DNA of 64,000 nucleotides, taken from positions 27,649 to 91,648 of the forward strand of contig JADBKT010000014.1 of NCBI GenBank assembly GCA_014896255.1. Direction: 5' to 3'. Of this stretch, positions 13,007 to 22,098 are shown one piece after another; position 1 is the stretch's first letter, and every line of letters starts with the position of its first letter. The translations under genes and the position numbers were made by a program. The stretch comes from Hydrogenibacillus sp. (lineage in GTDB: Bacteria > Bacillota > Bacilli > Thermicanales > DSM-22653). Below the pieces are notes generated by a model that was not told the DNA's origin, did not search any database, and saw nothing but the letters and a program-made list of their open reading frames with translations.

Positions 13007-13427
13007 CGTCGCGCTCTTGTTCCTCCCAGCTGGCGATCGCCCCCTGAACGTCGACTTGGTCCGGCGCGAGCAGGTAGACGTCTTCACCCAACCGGCTGAT
13101 GACGCCGTCTAAGACGTATACCGCCCCACTCAAAAAATCTTTCATCCGCTGCAGGTGTTCCGGGCGGATGCGGTGCAGATTGACGATCACCGTCCGCCGG
13201 GCCCGGAGATGATCGGCCATCTCTTTGACCTCGTTGAACGAGCGCGGTTCGATGAGCACCACCTTCTGCTGCGCCTTGGCCCGGGCGTCGTCCAGCGCGA
13301 CGATGTTCGGGCGGCGACCGGCGCGCCGCGGTTCTTCCGGCGTTTCGACAACCTGTGCAGATTCCGTATCTTCCAGAACTTCCCGTTCGTCGCTCAAACC
13401 GAGATAAGTCAAAACTTTTTGCATCAT
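12999..13427 (-). CDS. sepF: SepF, FtsZ-anchoring cell-division protein
   Basis: Bundles FtsZ and tethers it to the membrane. The N-terminal amphipathic segment MMQKVLTYLGL is the membrane anchor, followed by a variable linker and the SepF core (residues 55-135: IVALDDARA, VVLIEPRSFNEVKEMADHL, RRTVIVNLHRI, SGAVYVLDG). Length is 142 residues. The start at 13427 has GGAGGGG 7 nt upstream, and its ATG overlaps the pgeF stop as ATGA. Confidence 0.95.
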   Translation of the reverse strand: MMQKVLTYLGLSDEREVLEDTESAQVVETPEEPRRAGRRPNIVALDDARAKAQQKVVLIEPRSFNEVKEMADHLRARRTVIVNLHRIRPEHLQRMKDFLSGAVYVLDGVISRLGEDVYLLAPDQVDVQGAIASWEEQERDDA

Positions 13428-14260
13428 CTGTGCTCCCCTCCGTTCGGCCGGTCGCTCGGTAACGCGATGTACGCCGCCATCCGCCCGGCCCGACGGCCGT
13501 CGCGACGATAGGAAAAAAGGCCCGCGCCCGGCTCCGTAGTACATCTGTTGGTCCATTCGATATGCGTCGACGGAATTCCTGCTTGTTCGAGCAAAAAACG
13601 ATTGATTTTCACCAAATCCAGGAGATATTTCCCATCGCCTCTCGACATCAGTCCCGGCACGGCATCGCCGAAATTCGCGGCGAAGATCTCGGCCACCGGT
13701 CGGTCGACTTCATAATCACGGCCGCAGATGCCCGGACCGATGACGACGAAAAGCTCGCTCGGCGATACCGCAAACGCCTGGCGGAACGCCGACAACGTCG
13801 ATGCGGCGATGTTCGCCGCCGTCCCCCGCCAACCGGCGTGGGCCAATCCGACCGCCCGAACGCCGGGAGCGTAAAAATAAAGCGGCAGACAGTCGGCGTA
13901 AAAAAGGACGAGCAACGCATCGGTCTTCGTGATGAGTGCGTCGGCGTCCGGGATGGCCGACGCCAATCGATCGCGACCACGGCCGACATCTTTCGGGCCG
14001 ACCACGGCGACCCGGGAACCGTGCACCTGCCGGGCGGTCGTAAGATGCTCGAACGGAAGGTCGAGCCGCGCGGCAAGCGTGCGCCGCCGCCCGATGACCG
14101 AAGACGCCTCGTCTTCGACATGGAGCGCCATGTTCCCGAACGCCGCGCGCGTCATCCCGGCCCGCGGCGGTCGATGACCGGACGCTTCGGATGCTCCTAT
14201 CGGCCAGTGCACCAGCTCGAACACCCGACCGTCGGCGCTCAGGCGAAACGGCTCACCCAT
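13424..14260 (-). CDS. pgeF: Peptidoglycan editing factor / YfiH (LACC1-like) family protein
   Basis: Members have copper- or zinc-dependent purine nucleoside phosphorylase or oxidase activity, and E. coli PgeF removes L-Ser misincorporated into peptidoglycan stems. The family metal residues are in place: RQVHGSRV, then YADCLPL and LAHAGWRGT, and IGPGICGRDYEV. Length is 278 residues. The ATG at 14260 has AAGGGTG about 6 nt upstream. It corresponds to ylmD in the B. subtilis cluster; the PLP-protein gene ylmE that should follow is absent. Confidence 0.9.
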   Translation of the reverse strand: MGEPFRLSADGRVFELVHWPIGASEASGHRPPRAGMTRAAFGNMALHVEDEASSVIGRRRTLAARLDLPFEHLTTARQVHGSRVAVVGPKDVGRGRDRLASAIPDADALITKTDALLVLFYADCLPLYFYAPGVRAVGLAHAGWRGTAANIAASTLSAFRQAFAVSPSELFVVIGPGICGRDYEVDRPVAEIFAANFGDAVPGLMSRGDGKYLLDLVKINRFLLEQAGIPSTHIEWTNRCTTEPGAGLFSYRRDGRRAGRMAAYIALPSDRPNGGEHR

Positions 14261-14366
14261 CGTGTTCACCCTTGTATCATTATACACGGTTTTTCCGTTT
14301 CTGTCGCGCGCATTCTTTCTTTTTCGACATCGGTGAGGATGATTGGGACGACGGGAGCGCATTCGG

Positions 14367-14660
14367 TCATGTTTTGCCGACGCTTTCCCGGTCGTCCGGA
14401 TCGGCGTACGAACGCGTCTTCGACGGCAGACTCGTGCGTACGAGGATGACGTCGATGCCGATCTTGACGATGTTCTCCCAGGGGATGACGATGTCGCTCC
14501 CGCCCGGCAAGAGGCCGAACATTCGCCCCCCGGACGGAATGACGAGGGCGCGGACCCGCCCTTCGACGAGATCGAGTTCGAGATCGCCGACGCGGCCGAG
14601 GCGCTTTCCGTCGGCCACATCGACGACGTCTTTGGTTTGAAACTCAGAAATTTTGATCAT
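14367..14660 (-). CDS. ylmC: YlmC/YmxH-family PRC-barrel protein
   Basis: A 97-residue protein beginning MIKISEFQTKDVVDV with GKRLGRVGDLELDL and the conserved DIVIPWENIVKIGIDVILV; this is the YlmC/YmxH sporulation-associated family with a PRC-barrel fold. Exact function is unknown. Both a GTG at 14663 and the ATG at 14660 are possible starts; the ATG matches the family. It lies between sigG and pgeF, as in B. subtilis. Confidence 0.9.
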   Translation of the reverse strand: MIKISEFQTKDVVDVADGKRLGRVGDLELDLVEGRVRALVIPSGGRMFGLLPGGSDIVIPWENIVKIGIDVILVRTSLPSKTRSYADPDDRESVGKT

Positions 14661-14728
14661 CACCCGTCACCCGCTTTCCCCTGCTCCCCAGTATATGCGA
14701 AAGCAGAGTGCGGGTAACCCTAAAGCCT

Positions 14729-15517
14729 CTATTCGCCGCTCGTCTTGACGTGCCGTTGCATCTGTCTGAGCGCCGCCTTCTCCAGCCGCGACACCTGCGC
14801 TTGAGAGATACCGATCTCTTCCGCCACTTCCATCTGCGTCTTGCCTTCAAAAAAACGTTTGGAGACGATCAGCCTCTCCCGTGCGCCGAGATCCGCGAGC
14901 GCTTGTCGGATGGCCACCTCATCCGTCCAAAGGCCTTCCCGCGCCCGCTCGTCTTTGACTTGATCCAGGACATAGATCGGATCGCCGCCGTCTTGATAGA
15001 TCGGCTCAAACAGCGATACCGGTTCTTGGATCGCCTCCAGCGCAAAGACGACCTCTTCCCACGATACGCCGAGCACCGCGCTGATCTCATCGATCGAGGG
15101 CTCTTGGCCGAATTGTGCGGCGAGCTGATCGCGAACGCCGAGCGCCTTGTACGCGATGTCGCGAAGGCTCCGAGAGACGCGGATCGGGTTGTTGTCGCGC
15201 AGATAGCGGCGAATCTCGCCGACGATCATGGGCACGGCATATGTCGAAAACCGAACGTTCATGCTGAGGTCGAAATGATCGATCGCTTTCATCAGGCCGA
15301 TACAACCGACTTGAAACAAATCATCGGCGTTTTCGCCGCGGTTGTTGAAGCGTTGGATGACCGACAGCACCAGCCGGAGGTTACCGTGGATGAGCCGCTC
15401 GCGCGCCGATGGATCGCCGTTTTGCATCGCTTCGAACAGCGCGCGCATTTCCTTGTTGGACAAGACCGGCAGCGTCGACGTGTCCACGCCGGTGATTTCC
15501 ACCTTGTTGCGCGTCAC
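14729..15517 (-). CDS. sigG: RNA polymerase sigma-G factor (late forespore)
   Basis: Directs late forespore transcription, including germinant receptors and spore-protective proteins. The N-terminus VTRNKVEITGVDTSTLPVLS is the sigma-G signature that binds the anti-sigma factor. Regions 2 (LFQVGCIGLMKAIDHFDL, STYAVPMIVGEIRRYLRDN) and 4 (GKTQMEVAEEIGISQAQVSR) are intact. Length is 262 residues. The GTG at 15517 has GGAGG about 8 nt upstream. It follows sigE with a 116-nt gap that contains a forespore-type promoter. The two gerA-type operons in this window are likely targets. Confidence 0.97.
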   Translation of the reverse strand: MTRNKVEITGVDTSTLPVLSNKEMRALFEAMQNGDPSARERLIHGNLRLVLSVIQRFNNRGENADDLFQVGCIGLMKAIDHFDLSMNVRFSTYAVPMIVGEIRRYLRDNNPIRVSRSLRDIAYKALGVRDQLAAQFGQEPSIDEISAVLGVSWEEVVFALEAIQEPVSLFEPIYQDGGDPIYVLDQVKDERAREGLWTDEVAIRQALADLGARERLIVSKRFFEGKTQMEVAEEIGISQAQVSRLEKAALRQMQRHVKTSGE

Positions 15518-15567
15518 CTGATGTCCCTCCCAAGCGCGGCCGTCCGGCCGTCGCCGGCTGCTGCCTA

Positions 15568-15596
15568 AAGTATCCCCTGCGAAAAAGAAATCATAC
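15568..15596 (-). promoter_or_regulatory. Candidate sigma-F/sigma-G promoter of sigG
   Basis: On the minus strand GTATG and GGGGATACTT are separated by 14 nt, close to the sigma-F consensus (GYATA, 14-15 nt, GGNRAMANTD). It lies in the sigE-sigG gap, where B. subtilis sigG has its own forespore promoter. Confidence 0.6.
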
Positions 15597-15633
15597 GCCC
15601 CGGGGATTCGGAGGGAAACCGGGTCAAGCGCGC

Positions 15634-16377
15634 TTATGCCCATTCGTCGATTTCTTGTTGCAACCGCTTGATGATCCGTTTTTCCAGGCGCGAAATGTAC
15701 GATTGGGAAATGCCGAGCAGATCGGCCACTTCTTTTTGCGTCATCTCTTCGCCGCCGGCAAGCCCAAAACGCAAGGTCATGATCGTCCGCTCCCGCTCGT
15801 CGAGTTTCTCCAACGCCGCTTTAAGGAGCTCCCGCTCGACCGACGCTTCGATGTCCCGCTCCACTTCGTCCCCGTCCGTCCCGAGGATGTCGGAGACAAT
15901 GAGCTCGTTCCCGTCGCCGTCGACGTTGAGCGGTTCGTCGAGCGACACTTCGGAGCGCACCTTGTGGTTACGGCGAAGGAACATGAGGATTTCATTCTCG
16001 ATGCAGCGCGAAGCGTAGGTGGCCAGCTTGATCTTCTTGTCCGGATCAAACGTGTTCACCGCTTTGATCAGTCCGATCGAGCCGATGCCGATCAAATCTT
16101 CGAGGTATACGCCGCTATGGTCGAATTTACGTGCAATATAGACGACGAGTCGGAGATTCCGTTCGACGAGAACCGAGCGGGCGGCCGTATCTCCGTCTTT
16201 CAACCGTTCGATGAGGTATGATTCTTCATCCCTCGAAAGCGGCGGGGGCAGCGTCTCTTGACCGCTCAAATAATGGATCGGCGTGCGGGGGATGAGTCCG
16301 ATTCGCATGAGCAGGCGATGCCGCCAGAGTTTAAATGCCCATCGCCAGCGAACAGCGCGCGTCCGAAACGCGATCAT
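15634..16377 (-). CDS. sigE: RNA polymerase sigma-E factor precursor (early mother cell)
   Basis: Made as an inactive membrane-bound pro-protein and cleaved by SpoIIGA after asymmetric division. The first 30 or so residues form a basic, hydrophobic pro-sequence ([18 protein letters not shown]) ahead of [18 protein letters not shown], where the mature factor begins. Region 2 ([20 protein letters not shown]) and region 4 ([20 protein letters not shown]) are intact. Length is 247 residues. The ATG at 16377 lies about 10 nt after GGGAGG and overlaps the end of spoIIGA by 47 nt. Confidence 0.96.
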   Translation of the reverse strand: MIAFRTRAVRWRWAFKLWRHRLLMRIGLIPRTPIHYLSGQETLPPPLSRDEESYLIERLKDGDTAARSVLVERNLRLVVYIARKFDHSGVYLEDLIGIGSIGLIKAVNTFDPDKKIKLATYASRCIENEILMFLRRNHKVRSEVSLDEPLNVDGDGNELIVSDILGTDGDEVERDIEASVERELLKAALEKLDERERTIMTLRFGLAGGEEMTQKEVADLLGISQSYISRLEKRIIKRLQQEIDEWA

Positions 16378-17378
16378 GACGCATGTTCCCTCCCTTTTCC
16401 GCATCGGACGAATTCGGTTCCGCATACTGCGTCTCAATATCGAAGGGCAAAGAGAAGCGCACGGCAGGGCGCATCCAAGCCGGATGCACCAAGGCGTCGT
16501 AGGCGCCGTCCGGAGAAAGGGCGTCCGGGACGAGGGCCATGAGCGGACTTTGGACGTACCACGCGCGCGCCTGTCCGCGGATCACCGCCCCGTCCAACCG
16601 CACGGCGATGAGCGTCCCGCGCGACGTGCCGATCGCCTGATAGGGAATGATTCTCACCCGCTTGCGCCACCCTTCCGGAATCCGCGCCAGCGCGTCCATC
16701 GTCGCCCGAGACGATCCCCGGCCGACCACGTGCGTCGCGGCGATCGCCGCAAGCACATCTTCGGGCAAAAGCCCGTAAAGCGCCTTGATCTCGGCGACGC
16801 CGACCGGTTCCCGAAGCAGCGGTTCGACGAGGGCGTTCCCGGTGTCGACGAGCGCCCGAAGCGCGCGCGTGCGGTCGTCGACGAAGAGCTCGAGCTTGAC
16901 CCGTGCCCCCGGAACGGTGATCGAAAGCGGCTGAAAATGAACGATCGACAAGACCAAAGCCACGGCATAACCGACGCCGAGCGCCGGAAATCCTGAAAGC
17001 GGCATCACCAGCGCGCGATCGACGACATCGTCCGGTCCGAGCGGCGCGATCACGCCCTCGATGAGCATCGTCGCCCCTCCCATCACCGCATATGCGCCGA
17101 TGAGCGCCGCGAGACCGGAAAAGAAGGCATATACCGTGCGCGGGGCAAAGGCCAAATACACGGCGATGAGCATGAGCAGTCCTTTCGACGAAAGGGCGAT
17201 CCAAAACGGCACCGGAACGACGAACAGTCCGACCGAAGTGCTCATGAGAACGGCGGAGGCCATGAGGCGAACGATCCACACCCGGCGTCTCAAGGCATAC
17301 GCCGCGAGCCAAAGGGCGAGACCGTCGCTCAGGAGGTCCGTCAGCCACAACAGATCGAGATAGACGACGACCGCCCAT
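16331..17378 (-). CDS. spoIIGA: SpoIIGA, sporulation sigma-E processing peptidase (start region frameshifted)
   Basis: Five N-terminal membrane segments (from [20 protein letters not shown] to about residue 150) precede a cytoplasmic aspartic protease domain with [13 protein letters not shown] and the C-terminal VHPAWM region. The homologous frame opens with GTC codons at 17371 and has no ATG, GTG or TTG between the promoter and that point. An ATG at 17378 after AAAGGGGG is out of frame by one base. Removing one G from the GGG at 17374-17376 would give [11 protein letters not shown], the expected N-terminus. So there is either a one-base error, a real frameshift, or a non-standard start. All later motifs are intact. 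Confidence 0.85.
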
Positions 17379-17415
17379 TCCCCCTTTCGCCCAAGACCGG
17401 TCTGTCCCGGACCAA

Positions 17416-17449
17416 AGTATAGCGCCTCGTGGGCGAATAACCTGTCGAA
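17416..17449 (-). promoter_or_regulatory. Spo0A-controlled promoter of spoIIGA-sigE
   Basis: A perfect Spo0A box (TGTCGAA on the plus strand, 17443-17449) lies 21 nt upstream of a TATACT -10 element (17416-17421). B. subtilis spoIIG has the same unusual layout, with 0A boxes near a -35 region set 22 nt from the -10. It separates spoIIGA from the ftsZ terminator. Confidence 0.75.
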
Positions 17450-17484
17450 ACGTCGGGCATCGATCGGAAGTCGCAAGACAACAC

Positions 17485-17505
17485 AAAAACGCCCCGAAAA
17501 GGGGC
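17485..17505 (-). terminator. Intrinsic terminator after ftsZ
   Basis: On the minus strand GCCCC-TTTT-CGGGGC is followed by GTTTTTGTG. It ends the dcw transcript about 30 nt after the ftsZ stop. Confidence 0.85.
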
Positions 17506-17537
17506 GCTTCAAGCGATGGGGCCCATCTGCGGGCGCG

Positions 17538-18641
17538 TCACCCGCGCGGGCGGTTGCGGTTGCGCAGAAAGGTCGGAATGTCGAAGTCGTCCAGTTTGAT
17601 CTTATCGCGCTCGCGCGCCGCGGACGCCTCACGCTCGGCTTCGAACACCGGCGGCCGCTTGGACGCGCCCGTGCGCCGCGTCCCCTCGTGCTCATCAAAG
17701 CCGGTAGCGATCACGGTGACTTGGATCTCATCTTTGAATTTTTCATTGATGACCGCTCCGAAGATGAGATTCACGTCCGGATCCGAAGCGCTGTGGACGA
17801 TTTCCGCCGCCTCGTGCACTTCATACAGCGTGAGGTTCGTCCCGCCGGTGATGTTCATGAGCACCCCGCGGGCGCCCTCGATCGACGTCTCCAGAAGCGG
17901 GCTCATGATCGCCTTCTTCGCCGCCTCCTGCGCGCGGTTTTCTCCGGAAGCGACGCCGATGCCCATCAGCGCCGAGCCTTTTTCCGTCATGATCGTCTTC
18001 ACGTCGGCGAAATCGAGATTGATGAGCCCCGGGACGGCGATGAGGTCGGAGATGCCCTGGACGCCTTGGCGGAGCACATTGTCCGCTTCCTTAAACGCCT
18101 CCAGCATCGGCGTGTTCTTGTCGACGATCTCCAGCAGCCGGTCGTTGGGGATGACGATCAGCGTGTCCACCTTTTCCTTGAGGTTGGCGATACCCATCTC
18201 GGCCTGCAGGGCTCGCTTCTTGCCCTCGAACTTAAACGGTCGCGTCACCACGCCGACCGTGAGCGCGCCGAGCTGCTTGGCGATCTCGGCGATCACCGGC
18301 GCCGCGCCGGTTCCGGTGCCGCCGCCCATCCCGGCGGTGACGAATACCATATCCGCGCCGCGGATCAAATTCTCGATCGCCTCGCGCGACTCTTCGGCCG
18401 CCTTCTTGCCGATCTCCGGATTCGCCCCGGCACCGAGGCCGCGGGTCAGTTTCTCGCCGATCTGCAATTTCATTTTCGCCTTGGACTGCATGAGCGCCTG
18501 CGCATCGGTGTTCACGGCGACGAATTCGACGCCCAGCACGCCCGAGTCGATCATCCGATTGACGGCATTGTTGCCCCCGCCGCCGACGCCGACCACCTTG
18601 ATCTGTGCTAACGCCATTTCTTCCATATCGAACTCGAGCAT
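17538..18641 (-). CDS. ftsZ: Cell-division GTPase FtsZ
   Basis: Tubulin-like GTPase that forms the division ring. The GTP-binding glycine loop [14 protein letters not shown] is near residue 105, the N-terminal strand [16 protein letters not shown] is typical, and the T7 loop [11 protein letters not shown] supplies the catalytic Asp. The C-terminal partner-binding peptide [16 protein letters not shown], which contacts FtsA and SepF, is present. Length is 367 residues. AAGGAGG stands 7 nt before the ATG. Confidence 0.98.
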   Translation of the reverse strand: MLEFDMEEMALAQIKVVGVGGGGNNAVNRMIDSGVLGVEFVAVNTDAQALMQSKAKMKLQIGEKLTRGLGAGANPEIGKKAAEESREAIENLIRGADMVFVTAGMGGGTGTGAAPVIAEIAKQLGALTVGVVTRPFKFEGKKRALQAEMGIANLKEKVDTLIVIPNDRLLEIVDKNTPMLEAFKEADNVLRQGVQGISDLIAVPGLINLDFADVKTIMTEKGSALMGIGVASGENRAQEAAKKAIMSPLLETSIEGARGVLMNITGGTNLTLYEVHEAAEIVHSASDPDVNLIFGAVINEKFKDEIQVTVIATGFDEHEGTRRTGASKRPPVFEAEREASAARERDKIKLDDFDIPTFLRNRNRPRG

Positions 18642-18694
18642 GGCCGTTCCTCCTTAACGTATTCACACGTTTGATCCTGTAGACGCTCGGGACG

Positions 18695-19948
18695 TCATAT
18701 AAACTCGCTCAACCAATTTTTTACTTTGGCCAACAAACCGCCGTCGGCATCCTCGCGGCGCATCGCCGCGCTCCGCTTGCTCCCCCGGGCGGCCGTTTTG
18801 ACGCCGTCCGGCAGCCGGAACGCGTTGAAGCGCACCGCATATTCGATCATGCCGACCGCAGCGGCGAACGACGGATCGCGGACGCCGAGCTGGTCGGGAT
18901 AAACGAGGCGGCTTTGCTCGTGGACAATCGAGCGGGCGAGCGGCAAAAAGCCGGGTATCGCGCTCGTGCCGCCGCTCCAGGCGATCCCCGCCGGCAGTCC
19001 CAGCTGACCCCGATCCGCCAAGGCATCGCGAATGAGCGTCAGCATCTCCACGAGGCGCGGTTCGATGATCTCGGCGAGTTCCACCTGCGAAAGCGCAAGC
19101 GGCGTCCCGCGGCCGACCTGCGGAACCTTGAACACGACGCTCTCCGCCGCATCGCCGACGGTACTCGTCCCGTGCTTCAATTTCAGCTCTTCGGCGACCT
19201 CCAGAGACGTCCCCAGTCCGTGGGCGATGTCGTGCGTGACGTACGCGCCGCCGAAGGGCAAGACGAACAGATCGCGGAGCACGTCCTCCTGCCAGACGGC
19301 GACCGTCGTCGTCTGCGCGCCCATGTCGATCGCCACCGTCCCCGCCGCGCGCTCGTCGCCCTCGAGGAGCGCCCAGCCGGCGCCGTAAGCCGGCAGGACG
19401 AGGGCGTACGGTTCGACGTCGGCCCGCTCGAGCGTCCTAAGCACGTTATGTATCGCCGTCCGCGAGGCGCTCACCAAGCTGCCGGTCATCTCCAGGCGCA
19501 TCCCCAGCATGCCGCGCGGATCGCGCACACCGCTCAAACTGTCGACGGCAAACGCGGACGGTACGACGTCGATGATCACCCGATCCGGCGGTAAGTTCAC
19601 GATCTTCGCCGCTTCGATCACGCGATCGACATCGTCCTGGCGGATCTCCCGATCGTCGTGGCCGACGGCGACGACGCCCTTCGTTTCCATCAGCGCGACG
19701 CTCTCTCCGCCCACGCCGACAAACGCCCCATGAATCGGGCGGTCGATCATCCGCTCCGCCTGTTCCACCACCGTGCGGATCTGCGCCCCTGCGGCCTCGA
19801 TGTCGACGACCGCGCCCTTTTTGACGCCCTGGGAAGGCGCCGAGCCGACGCCGACGACGTGATAGGCGCCGCCCGTCCACTCGGCGACGACGAGACGAAT
19901 TTTATATGAACCCAGATCCAATGCGGCAAGATATTGCGGTTCTCCCAT
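18695..19948 (-). CDS. ftsA: Cell-division protein FtsA
   Basis: Actin-like ATPase that anchors FtsZ to the membrane. ALDLGSYKIRLVVAEW is the phosphate-1 motif, and VAIDMGAQTTTVAVW and AWSGGTSAIPGF are the phosphate-2 and adenosine motifs. The last 14 residues (GLLAKVKNWLSEFI) form the amphipathic membrane-targeting helix. Length is 417 residues. The ATG at 19948 has GGAGG about 8 nt upstream and lies 23 nt after the divIB stop. Confidence 0.96.
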   Translation of the reverse strand: MGEPQYLAALDLGSYKIRLVVAEWTGGAYHVVGVGSAPSQGVKKGAVVDIEAAGAQIRTVVEQAERMIDRPIHGAFVGVGGESVALMETKGVVAVGHDDREIRQDDVDRVIEAAKIVNLPPDRVIIDVVPSAFAVDSLSGVRDPRGMLGMRLEMTGSLVSASRTAIHNVLRTLERADVEPYALVLPAYGAGWALLEGDERAAGTVAIDMGAQTTTVAVWQEDVLRDLFVLPFGGAYVTHDIAHGLGTSLEVAEELKLKHGTSTVGDAAESVVFKVPQVGRGTPLALSQVELAEIIEPRLVEMLTLIRDALADRGQLGLPAGIAWSGGTSAIPGFLPLARSIVHEQSRLVYPDQLGVRDPSFAAAVGMIEYAVRFNAFRLPDGVKTAARGSKRSAAMRREDADGGLLAKVKNWLSEFI

Positions 19949-19971
19949 GTGTGGCACCTCCGATTGTGGAT

Positions 19972-20676
19972 TCATTCGACACGGGAGGGCGGTTTTCCTT
20001 TTTCATCCGCGTCTTGGCCTTCACCATTTTTTGTCAGTCGCTCATAAGAGACGAAATACGATCCTTCCCCCAGCAGATAGAGCCGACCGCGAGCATCGTC
20101 CGGCACGGCGGCGAGCAGTTCCGGCACATGCGGCATCAGGCGCTCGAAATCCTCCGGCGCCACGACGACCTCATCGCCGTTTTGCAAAAACACATGGAGG
20201 CGATCTTTCTCCGTATCGAAGGTAATCTCTGAAAGTTCTTCATATACGGATGCCGGGAAACCGCCGAGCGAGCGCGCGAGCGCTTCCGCCGTCCGTTCGT
20301 CGATCGAGCCGCCGAACCAGACGACGTCCGTCGGCACTTTCCCGCGCCGCGAAAAAACCCCCGTCTCCAACCACAATCCCCCATCTGCGCTCATGGCCAC
20401 CGGGCGCGCCTCGCGCACCTCAAGCAGAAGGCGGTTCGGGAAACGGTAGTGAACGCGCGCCTCGACAAATTCGCCGGAGTCCAAGAGCCGCCCGCGCACC
20501 GCCTGAGGCCGGATGAAGATCGCATCCCCGGGGTGAACGCCGGCGATATCTTCGACGGTCTCCGGCTGAAGCCGCACCGCGCCTTGTACGTCCACCGTCT
20601 GAAAACGGCTGTAGGGCGACCGCAAGAACGCCAGCACGACGAGCAGTACAAAAAAAAGAAGGGCGAGGCGGCGCAT
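19972..20676 (-). CDS. divIB: Cell-division protein DivIB/FtsQ
   Basis: Bitopic division protein. One N-terminal membrane helix (ALLFFVLLVVLAFL, residues 4-17) is followed by a POTRA domain (FQTVDVQGAVRLQPETVEDI) and the FtsQ/DivIB beta domain. At 234 residues it is somewhat shorter than B. subtilis DivIB. AGGAGG precedes the ATG. It partners with FtsL and DivIC in the divisome; ftsL lies at 34 kb in the same cluster. Confidence 0.92.
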   Translation of the reverse strand: MRRLALLFFVLLVVLAFLRSPYSRFQTVDVQGAVRLQPETVEDIAGVHPGDAIFIRPQAVRGRLLDSGEFVEARVHYRFPNRLLLEVREARPVAMSADGGLWLETGVFSRRGKVPTDVVWFGGSIDERTAEALARSLGGFPASVYEELSEITFDTEKDRLHVFLQNGDEVVVAPEDFERLMPHVPELLAAVPDDARGRLYLLGEGSYFVSYERLTKNGEGQDADEKGKPPSRVE

Positions 20677-20768
20677 CGGACAAACCTCCTATGTTCATTA
20701 TCAGTTTACGCGTTTTTTACGTGAAGCTCAATAGGATATGCGGATCACCCCCCGGAGATGAATATAGT

Positions 20769-20793
20769 AAAAAGGTCCCAATACGGGACCTTG
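20769..20793 (-). terminator. Intrinsic terminator after murA
   Basis: On the minus strand AAGGTCCCG-TATT-GGGACCTTTTTAC forms a compact hairpin with a T run, 13 nt after the murA stop. It implies that divIB-ftsA-ftsZ can be transcribed separately. Confidence 0.82.
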
Positions 20794-20805
20794 GTCGTGA
20801 TGTCA

Positions 20806-22083
20806 TTACTGGGCCAAGAGCGTCTTCATCGGCACGCGTTCGATGCGCGCGCCGAGGCCGCAAAGCGCCGTTTCCAAGTCGCTGTACCCCCGGTCGACGT
20901 GATGGGCGCCATCGACGATCGTCATCCCCTCTGCGGCCAATCCCGCCATCACGAGCGACGCGCCGGCACGCAGGTCCGTCGCCTTGACGCGCGCGCCGAC
21001 GAGGCGCGCCGGTCCGCGGATGACGACGGTGTGATAATCGACGACGATGTTCGCGCCCATCTTCACCAATTCCGGAATGTGTCTGAAGCGCCCGTCGAAG
21101 ACCGTCTCCATGACCACGCTCGTGCCCTCCGCCATCGTCAGGTAAGCGACGAGCTGCGGCTGCATGTCGGTCGGAAAACCGGGATGCGGCGACGTCGACA
21201 ATTTGTGCACCGCACGGTACGGACGCACGCCTTTAACGTGCAGGCGGTCGGCGTAAACGTCGATCCGGGCGCCGGTTTTGTGAACAACGTCGATCACCGC
21301 TTCGAGGTGCTCCGGAATCACGTTTTCGATCCATACGTCCCCCTCGGTCATCGCCGCTGCCGCCAAATACGTTCCGGCGACGATACGGTCGGGGATGATT
21401 CGATAACGCTCTACGGGATGAAGCGCGCCCACCCCCTCGATGACGATGGCGTGCGTTCCGGCGCCGCGCACGCGGGCCCCCATGGCGTTTAAGAATCGTT
21501 CCAAGTCCTGGATCTCCGGCTCCCGCGCCGCGTTCACGATGCGCGTCGTGCCTTCGGCCAAAACGGCGGCCATCATGATGTTCTCCGTCGCCCCGACGCT
21601 CGGGTAGTCGAGGACGATCGTCGATCCTTTGAGTTTCGGCGCACGACAGAGGATCGTTCCGCCGTATTCGTGAATGTTGACATTGAGTTTTTGCAGTCCC
21701 TCGATGTGCAGATCGATCGGCCGCGATCCGATGGCGCAGCCGCCGGGATACCCGAGGACCGCTTCACCGGTTCGCGCGACGAGCGGGCCCATCAAGAAAA
21801 TCGAGGAGCGCATCTGGCTCATGAGCAGTTCCGGGACGACATTGGACGAAAGCGTCGATGTATCGATGAAAAGCCGCTCGCCTTGGCGCCGAACCTGCAC
21901 GCCCAGCGCGGCCAAGATGTCGATCATCGTCCGAATGTCCAGAAGATCGGGGACGTTTTCCAACACATACGTTCCACCGGTCAGGAGGGTGGCGGCCATG
22001 ATCGGCAGGGCCGCATTCTTGGCCCCGTGCACCCCGACGGCGCCGGACAGGCGGGCGCCGCCTTCGATGACGAACGACTCCAA
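20806..22083 (-). CDS. murA: UDP-N-acetylglucosamine 1-carboxyvinyltransferase
   Basis: First committed step of peptidoglycan synthesis, transferring enolpyruvate to UDP-GlcNAc. GAKNAALPIMAATLL near residue 20 is the substrate-binding start. GYPGGCAIGSRPIDLH contains the catalytic Cys, which is also the fosfomycin target, and RAGASLVMAGLAAEG lies near the end. Length is 425 residues. The start is TTG at 22083 with GGAGG about 9 nt upstream. In B. subtilis the murA genes lie outside the dcw cluster; here it follows murB. Confidence 0.96.
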   Translation of the reverse strand: MESFVIEGGARLSGAVGVHGAKNAALPIMAATLLTGGTYVLENVPDLLDIRTMIDILAALGVQVRRQGERLFIDTSTLSSNVVPELLMSQMRSSIFLMGPLVARTGEAVLGYPGGCAIGSRPIDLHIEGLQKLNVNIHEYGGTILCRAPKLKGSTIVLDYPSVGATENIMMAAVLAEGTTRIVNAAREPEIQDLERFLNAMGARVRGAGTHAIVIEGVGALHPVERYRIIPDRIVAGTYLAAAAMTEGDVWIENVIPEHLEAVIDVVHKTGARIDVYADRLHVKGVRPYRAVHKLSTSPHPGFPTDMQPQLVAYLTMAEGTSVVMETVFDGRFRHIPELVKMGANIVVDYHTVVIRGPARLVGARVKATDLRAGASLVMAGLAAEGMTIVDGAHHVDRGYSDLETALCGLGARIERVPMKTLLAQ

Positions 22084-22098
22084 CCGGGCGCACCTCCG

